Shown one piece after another: positions 39,887 through 40,380 of a stretch of DNA of 40,380 nucleotides (positions are counted from its first letter, which is position 1; every line of letters begins with the position of its first letter). Made by a program: the position numbers and the translations under genes. A model generated the notes under the pieces. That model made no database searches, was not told the DNA's origin, and saw only the letters and a list, made by a program, of their open reading frames with translations. The stretch lies in assembly GCA_902774325.1 (NCBI GenBank), contig CACYIC010000008.1:1-40380 (forward strand). Reading direction: 5' to 3'. The DNA comes from an uncultured Ruminococcus sp. GTDB lineage: Bacteria > Bacillota > Clostridia > Oscillospirales > Acutalibacteraceae.

Positions 39887-40380
39887 TCATTTTATCCTTA
39901 CATGAACCGACTCGCTGCCGAAGGAAACGAACGAGCCGTCATATATTTCCGCTTTGCTGTCTGAACCCAAAACGATGCCGTCGGCGATCGTTCCGTTGGT
40001 CGAGTCCAGATCTCTGATGAATACCGAGCCGTTCTCCACCGTTATCTCGGCGTGACGGCGGCTTACGCTCCTGTTCGGGATCACTACGTCGCACGCCTTG
40101 GGGAAGGAGCCTATGACCGAGATCCCAGCGGGAACAGGTATCTCCTCTCCGTTGATGGCTCTGACCAGACTAACGCCCGGCGCAGAAACCGTCGGGTAAG
40201 CGCCCAGAACCGTTGTTTCGCCCTCCGAATCATAGGGTCTGTATTCCGACAGGAAAAGCGTCGTTTCTCCCTCGGGATCCTCGTCCTCGGGCGCGGTTTT
40301 AGCGCCGAAATAGGTCGTTTCTCCCTCGGAGTCCTCGTCCTCGGGCGCGGTTCTCGCGCCGAAATAGGTCGTTTCTCCCT
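39887..40380 (-). CDS. FHA protein with tandem ETT phospho-acceptor repeats (partial, runs off the window)
   Basis: The frame is open to the right edge, so the N-terminus is missing. The visible part carries EGETTYFGA twice in 18-residue repeats, then EGETTLFL and EGETTVLGA, all separated by acidic runs (APEDEDPE). An FHA domain follows (about the last 95 residues: VIGSFPKACDVVI, RSVSRRHAEI, LDSTNGTIADG). From family knowledge the mycobacterial/corynebacterial GarA/OdhI protein has an N-terminal ETTS motif whose Thr is phosphorylated and then bound by its own FHA domain; this layout is similar but with several copies. It is first of the visible operon, 13 nt before the PP2C gene. The GSFP in place of the usual GR-S may weaken binding. 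Confidence 0.75.
   Translation of the reverse strand, partial: GETTYFGARTAPEDEDSEGETTYFGAKTAPEDEDPEGETTLFLSEYRPYDSEGETTVLGAYPTVSAPGVSLVRAINGEEIPVPAGISVIGSFPKACDVVIPNRSVSRRHAEITVENGSVFIRDLDSTNGTIADGIVLGSDSKAEIYDGSFVSFGSESVHVRIK
40211..40380. repeat. 54-bp coding repeats for the ETT motif
   Basis: Two adjacent units are near-identical at DNA level with a 54-bp period (for example TAGGTCGTTTCTCCCTC at 40311 and 40365), and two more diverged ETT copies follow towards the FHA domain. The array probably continues past the window edge. Recent unit gain is likely. Confidence 0.75.

Noticed and set aside
40211-40380. 54-bp repeats at the window edge as a CRISPR or minisatellite
   Set aside because: They keep reading frame, encode the ETT motif and lead directly into an FHA domain.
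22284-40380. Type VII (ESX/WXG100) secretion system
   Set aside because: No WXG100 protein, EssC/FtsK-type ATPase or EsaA-like protein is present in the window; FHA domains alone are not enough. Genes beyond the right edge cannot be judged.

Overview
The window looks like chromosomal DNA of a gut Clostridia/Oscillospiraceae bacterium, probably Ruminococcus-like. This rests on AAGGAG-type ribosome sites, SpoIIE/RsbW/STAS partner-switch proteins, Ser/Thr kinase-FHA genes, a secreted protein ending in a C-terminal domain I associate with Ruminococcus, and mobile genes typical of gut Firmicutes. GC-rich resident operons alternate with visibly AT-rich accessory stretches. No rRNA, tRNA or CRISPR array was found. 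Nearly all resident genes lie on the minus strand.

Positions 1-3540 are a mobile-element graveyard. They hold a 61-bp direct repeat, three copies of a hairpin-bearing repeat, a GNAT/small-protein pair resembling a toxin-antitoxin, an integrase cut off at one hairpin-repeat copy, and a broken polyvalent phage-type protein (PBECR-like plus ADP-ribosyltransferase-like domains).

Positions 3545-11179 (minus strand, own promoter) form one compact operon. In transcription order it encodes a membrane protein, a membrane-bound SpoIIE-type PP2C phosphatase, an RsbW-like ATPase, a STAS protein, a single-module NRPS (adenylation, carrier, condensation) and a type-B carboxylesterase with a C-terminal membrane anchor. 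This is a complete partner-switching cassette with no sigma factor, joined to a small peptide or acyl-transfer assembly line. It is one of the main candidates for an undescribed system.

Positions 11200-13620 are an AT-rich accessory island. It has a sortase-signal pilin tail, then a promoter followed by a structured leader with mutually exclusive antiterminator and terminator hairpins ahead of a lipoprotein gene, and a transposase relic. Positions 13623-18752 encode a 1709-aa secreted repeat protein. Positions 18926-21110 hold a recombinase pseudogene, an intact ISL3-type IS and an array of five perfect hairpins. A lipoprotein gene on the plus strand follows at 21326-22168.

Positions 22284-40380 (minus strand) form a large phosphothreonine-signalling locus. 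It has two Ser/Thr kinases, two PP2C phosphatases, five FHA domains (one fused to a kinase, one on a VWA membrane protein), two small membrane proteins and a 2506-aa surface protein of Ig-like repeats. Short Thr-containing motifs precede several FHA domains, as in GarA/OdhI. This suggests kinase-driven assembly of FHA proteins around a membrane or surface machine. The locus runs off the right edge of the window.
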